Source of the DNA: Enterobacter asburiae
GTDB taxonomy: Bacteria; Pseudomonadota; Gammaproteobacteria; Enterobacterales; Enterobacteriaceae
Assembly: GCF_007035645.1 (NCBI RefSeq)
Contig: NZ_AP019632.1
Coordinates: forward strand, 2,914,001 to 2,978,000
Direction of reading: 5' to 3'
DNA length: 64,000 nt
The position numbers were made by a program, and so were the translations under genes. The notes below the pieces were generated by a model. The model was not told the origin of the DNA and made no database searches. It worked only from the letters and a program-made list of their open reading frames with translations. Positions 60,736-64,000 of this stretch are shown here, one piece after another; position 1 is the stretch's first letter, and every line of letters starts with the position of its first letter.

Positions 60736-62480
60736 TCGCCAAACTGCATCTTATGAAGCTGGGCGTAAACGCCGCGGTGTTCCAGCAAATCAGCATGGCT
60801 TCCGCGTTCAACAATGATACCGTCCTCAACCACGACGATTTCGTCAGCCTGCTCGATAGTCGACAGACGGTGCGCAATCACCAGCGAGGTACGGTTCTTT
60901 TGCAGCTCATCCAGCGCAGACTGAATAGCGCGTTCAGATTCCGTATCCAGCGCGGAGGTCGCTTCGTCCAGAATCAGAATTGGGCTGTCGCGCAGCAGCG
61001 CACGCGCAATGGCGATACGCTGACGCTGACCGCCGGAGAGCAGTACCCCGTTCTCACCGATTATCGTATCCAGGCCGTTATCCATCTTGTTGATAAAGTC
61101 CATTGCGTAGGCCATACGCGCGGCGTTCTCAATCTGCTCACGGCTGTATTCATCCGTGCGCGCATACGCAATGTTGTTAGCCACAGTATCGTTGAACAGG
61201 TGCACGTTCTGGGAAACCAGCGCCACCTGGTTACGCAGCGACTGCAGGGTATACTCCCGCAGATCATGACCGTCCAGGAGGATCTCACCTTCGTTAATAT
61301 CGTAGAAACGGGTGATCAGGCTGGCAATGGTCGATTTACCCGAGCCGGAACGGCCTACCAGCGCCACGGTTTTACCCGCCGGAATGGACAGGTTGATATT
61401 ACGCAGCGCCGGCGTTTCACGTCCAGGATAGGCGAAAGTGACATTGCGGAATTCAACGTCACCACGGGCGCGCTCAATCTCGCGAGTACCTTCATCTTTT
61501 TCCTGTTCGGAATCCAGAATACTGAACAGCGTCTGACAGGCGGCCATCCCGCGCTGGAACTGGGCGTTCACGTTCGTCAGGGATTTCAGCGGACGCATCA
61601 GGGCGATCATTGAGGAGAAGACCACGGTGATAGTACCCGCCGTCAGCGTCTCCATCACGCTTGGGAAGCTTGCGGCATACAGGACGAATGCCAGCGCCAG
61701 TGACGCAATCAGCTGAATAATCGGGTCAGAGATGGAAGAGGCCGAGACCATTTTCATCCCCTGCAGACGCATTTTATTGCTGACTTTATCGAAGCGTTTG
61801 GTTTCGACGTCCTGACCGCCAAAAATCAGAACTTCTTTATGCCCTTTCAGCATCTGTTCCGCGCTGGTCGTCACCTGCCCCATCGTGTTCTGCATATTCT
61901 TACTGATATTGCGGAAGCGCTTTGAGACGACGCGGATAGCAATAGAAACTATCGGCGCCAGAACGATAAGGATGATCGACAGCTGCCAGCTGTAATAGAA
62001 CATCATCGCGAAGAGGCCGATGATTGACGCACCCTCACGCACAACGGTGATCAGCGCGCTTGAGGACGAGGAGGCAACCTGCTCTGAGTCGTAAGTAATA
62101 CGGGACAGCAGCGTCCCGGTAGACTGCTTGTCAAAGAACGAGACCGGCATGCCCATCATGTGGCTGAACAGGCGACGGCGCATGGTCATCACCACTTTCC
62201 CTGATACCCAGGAAATACAGTAGCTGGAGATATAGCTGGTGATGCCGCGTAAGATCATCAGTCCGATAACCACCAGAGGCATCCATAGCAACACTGAGCG
62301 ATCCGTTTTACCAAAACCGTCGTCCAGTAACGGTTTGAGAAGCGATAGCATAAAAGTATCGCTGGCTGCGTTGAGGATTAACGCTACTCCCGCCACGATC
62401 AGGCCTGTTTTAAAGGGCGCAATCATCGGCCAGAGTCGGCGGAAGGTTTGCCACGTGGAGAGATCTTTGTCGTTATGCAT
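60732..62480 (-). CDS. msbA: Lipid A/phospholipid flippase MsbA
   Basis: ABC half-transporter, homodimeric, moving lipid A core to the periplasmic leaflet. It has 582 residues, equal to E. coli. Six membrane helices (1-320) precede the ATPase domain: Walker [10 protein letters not shown] near 376, signature [16 protein letters not shown], Walker [13 protein letters not shown] and switch His in [11 protein letters not shown]. Essential envelope gene, coupled to lpxK. Confidence 0.98.
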   Translation of the reverse strand: MHNDKDLSTWQTFRRLWPMIAPFKTGLIVAGVALILNAASDTFMLSLLKPLLDDGFGKTDRSVLLWMPLVVIGLMILRGITSYISSYCISWVSGKVVMTMRRRLFSHMMGMPVSFFDKQSTGTLLSRITYDSEQVASSSSSALITVVREGASIIGLFAMMFYYSWQLSIILIVLAPIVSIAIRVVSKRFRNISKNMQNTMGQVTTSAEQMLKGHKEVLIFGGQDVETKRFDKVSNKMRLQGMKMVSASSISDPIIQLIASLALAFVLYAASFPSVMETLTAGTITVVFSSMIALMRPLKSLTNVNAQFQRGMAACQTLFSILDSEQEKDEGTREIERARGDVEFRNVTFAYPGRETPALRNINLSIPAGKTVALVGRSGSGKSTIASLITRFYDINEGEILLDGHDLREYTLQSLRNQVALVSQNVHLFNDTVANNIAYARTDEYSREQIENAARMAYAMDFINKMDNGLDTIIGENGVLLSGGQRQRIAIARALLRDSPILILDEATSALDTESERAIQSALDELQKNRTSLVIAHRLSTIEQADEIVVVEDGIIVERGSHADLLEHRGVYAQLHKMQFGE

Positions 62481-62516
62481 TCAAAAAACCAGCATTCGTT
62501 GAAATAGCCGCATATT

Positions 62517-64000
62517 CTACCCGTTATCGACGGGCTCGCCAAACCACTGATGATACCAAACGGGTAAAAATTGCTCTCGCAAGCGCCGGATTTGCCAGTG
62601 ATGTTGCGAGAATGTCACCGATATTTGTCCAGAATGAGGGGTATCGTGCCAGATATACCCCTCTTTTCGATAACGTCGAACAACTTTTGCCGACGGGAAT
62701 CGCCATGCGTTATAGCGGGCCGCTGAATCCAGGGCGATCTGACCTTCCACCCGCTGTACCAGCGGCAATGACGACGAAGTATTGCTGCCATGATGGGGCA
62801 CCTGTATAAGCGTAGACGTCAGATAACGCCAGTAATGGCTAAGCATAGCCTGTTCCGCTTGCGCTTCAATGTCCCCTGTTAGCAGAACGCTCTGCTCACC
62901 GTCGTCCACCTTGACCACGCAGGAATGGTTATTTCCCTGAGCCGGGTAATTTTCGGGGGGCCAGTGGACGGTGAAGGAGAGTCCCTGCCATTTCCATCTC
63001 TGCCCGCGAAAACAGGGGCGATGTCTCGCCTGGCGCAATGGGCTTCTTACCCACGCGTCAGGCCACGCTTTTTGCAACGATGCGAGTCCTCCCGCATGGT
63101 CGAGGTGCTCATGACTGAGAATAACGCCTTCAGGCCGCAGGTGATGCCAGCGAAGCCACGGGATAATCAACCGCTGCGCGCTATCCCCGCCCGGCCAGGC
63201 GAGCCCGGTATCATAGAGAATGGCTTTCCCCTGCCGTTCAATGACCATCGCCAGCCCCTGACCCACATCCAGCATATGCAGCGTCCAGCTCTCGCTTTTT
63301 TCCGTTCGCCACAGAGGAAATGTCAGTAAGGCACTTCCTGCAAGACAAACGGCTGGAAGGGTTTTCCAGGCACGAAAGCGCCAGCCAATGATGATAAGCC
63401 AGGGCAGTAGCGTCATGTACTCCCAGCGTTGATCGACACTCTGCCAGCCGTCAGGCAAGCGCATGAGGAGCCAGAACAGCCCCGCAAGTGACTTATCGGC
63501 TGCGAACCAGACAATGCTTTCAGGTGCCGCCAGCGGCAGCAGATGAAGCAGCATACCGAGCAGGATCAGCGGCACGGAGACAAACGTCACCAGGGGAACG
63601 GCAAAGAGATTCGCGACCAGAGAAGAAATGCTGAAGCCGTGGAAAATCAGAACCTGTAACGGCATCAGCAGCATCAGCATGCCCACCTGCAGATAGATCA
63701 GGTTCAGCAGCGGCCGTATACATCGTGCCCTGCGCCAGCCAGGAAGAGGCAGCCACTGAAACCAGAAAATCAGCGCGGCGACGGCAAATGCAGATAAGAG
63801 CAGACTCTGCGAGAGTATGGCTAAGGGATCGCTTATCAGGATCGCCGCGATACAGCAGACCCACACCTGCCAGGGAGACCATTGTCGGGCAGCGATCCGC
63901 AACATTGCAAGCACAGCAAGCGCGATGACCGTTCGTAGCGCAGGCGGTTGAAGACCGGTAAGCCAGGCGTAGAAAGCGGCAAAGCATAACCCGGCCAGAA
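62517..64000 (-). CDS. comEC: ComEC/Rec2-family DNA uptake channel, 5' partial
   Basis: C-terminal two-thirds of the ComEC homologue (E. coli ycaI); the frame stays open to the window edge, so the apparent start at ATG 63914 is internal. Visible are the competence-domain membrane helices (63914 back to about 63290), including PLLNLIYLQVGMLMLLMPLQ, and a C-terminal metallo-beta-lactamase-like domain with HMLDVGQGLAMVIE, ILSHEHLDHAGGLASL and VLLTGDIEAQAE. Together with tfoX this is the DNA-uptake theme in the window. It heads the msbA-lpxK operon, 36 bp upstream of msbA. Confidence 0.95.
   Translation of the reverse strand, partial: LAGLCFAAFYAWLTGLQPPALRTVIALAVLAMLRIAARQWSPWQVWVCCIAAILISDPLAILSQSLLLSAFAVAALIFWFQWLPLPGWRRARCIRPLLNLIYLQVGMLMLLMPLQVLIFHGFSISSLVANLFAVPLVTFVSVPLILLGMLLHLLPLAAPESIVWFAADKSLAGLFWLLMRLPDGWQSVDQRWEYMTLLPWLIIIGWRFRAWKTLPAVCLAGSALLTFPLWRTEKSESWTLHMLDVGQGLAMVIERQGKAILYDTGLAWPGGDSAQRLIIPWLRWHHLRPEGVILSHEHLDHAGGLASLQKAWPDAWVRSPLRQARHRPCFRGQRWKWQGLSFTVHWPPENYPAQGNNHSCVVKVDDGEQSVLLTGDIEAQAEQAMLSHYWRYLTSTLIQVPHHGSNTSSSLPLVQRVEGQIALDSAARYNAWRFPSAKVVRRYRKEGYIWHDTPHSGQISVTFSQHHWQIRRLREQFLPVWYHQWFGEPVDNG

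Noticed and set aside
63520..63987. 155-codon minus-strand frame at the window end
   Set aside because: It is in another frame within comEC; the comEC frame has membrane-helix and lactamase-like motifs and continues to the edge.

Overview
The window is chromosomal backbone of a member of the Enterobacteriaceae, most likely Enterobacter (E. cloacae complex) or a close relative such as Lelliottia. Almost every gene has a full-length counterpart in Escherichia coli, and the order is that of the E. coli region between comEC/msbA and tusE (about 20-22 min on the classical map), read in the opposite direction. Genus is an inference from protein divergence and accessory content. I see no tRNA, rRNA, insertion sequence, prophage, CRISPR array or antibiotic-resistance gene.

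Region 1 (1-4436) is accessory: the end of a class 5 (CS1/CFA/I-like) alternate chaperone-usher fimbrial operon, with an outer-membrane usher cut by the window edge, a CfaE/CblD-type tip adhesin and a LuxR-type regulator whose receiver-like half lacks the phosphoacceptor. Region 2 (4506-15495) holds tusE, acyP, a small accessory ybcL-like plus araC-family pair, rlmI, hspQ, yccU, csgI, mgsA, helD, yccF, yccS and tfoX. Region 3 (15496-31603) holds the SOS division inhibitor sulA, ompA, matP, lonH, fabA, rmf (a 55-codon gene), the pqiABC lipid-transport operon, uup, rlmL, ycbX, zapC and pyrD. Region 4 (31852-36092) is the complete sulfonate operon ssuEADCB; the elf fimbrial operon found between ssuE and pyrD in E. 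coli is absent. Region 5 (36189-46178) holds pepN, pncB, asnS, ompF, aspC, gloC and mepK. Region 6 (46353-64000) holds ldtD, the condensin operon cmoM-mukF-mukE-mukB, elyC, ycbJ, and the envelope operon comEC-msbA-lpxK-ycaQ-ycaR-kdsB, with comEC cut by the window end.

Themes: cell envelope (OmpA, OmpF, PqiABC, LdtD, MepK, ElyC, MsbA, LpxK, KdsB, FabA), chromosome organisation and division (MatP, MukBEF, ZapC, SulA), ribosome and RNA modification (RlmI, RlmL, TusE, CmoM, RMF, Uup), and sulfur and nitrogen metabolism. Regulatory sites readable in the DNA include a LexA box at sulA, a sigma-32 promoter at hspQ, a NadR box at pncB, a PurR operator at pyrD, FadR/FabR sites at fabA, OmpR boxes at ompF, and MicA- and MicF-pairing leaders at ompA and ompF.

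I found no clearly new multi-gene system. The parts most worth a second look are the class 5 fimbrial locus with its unusual regulator, the inserted ybcL-araC pair, and the altered constriction loop of the OmpF porin.
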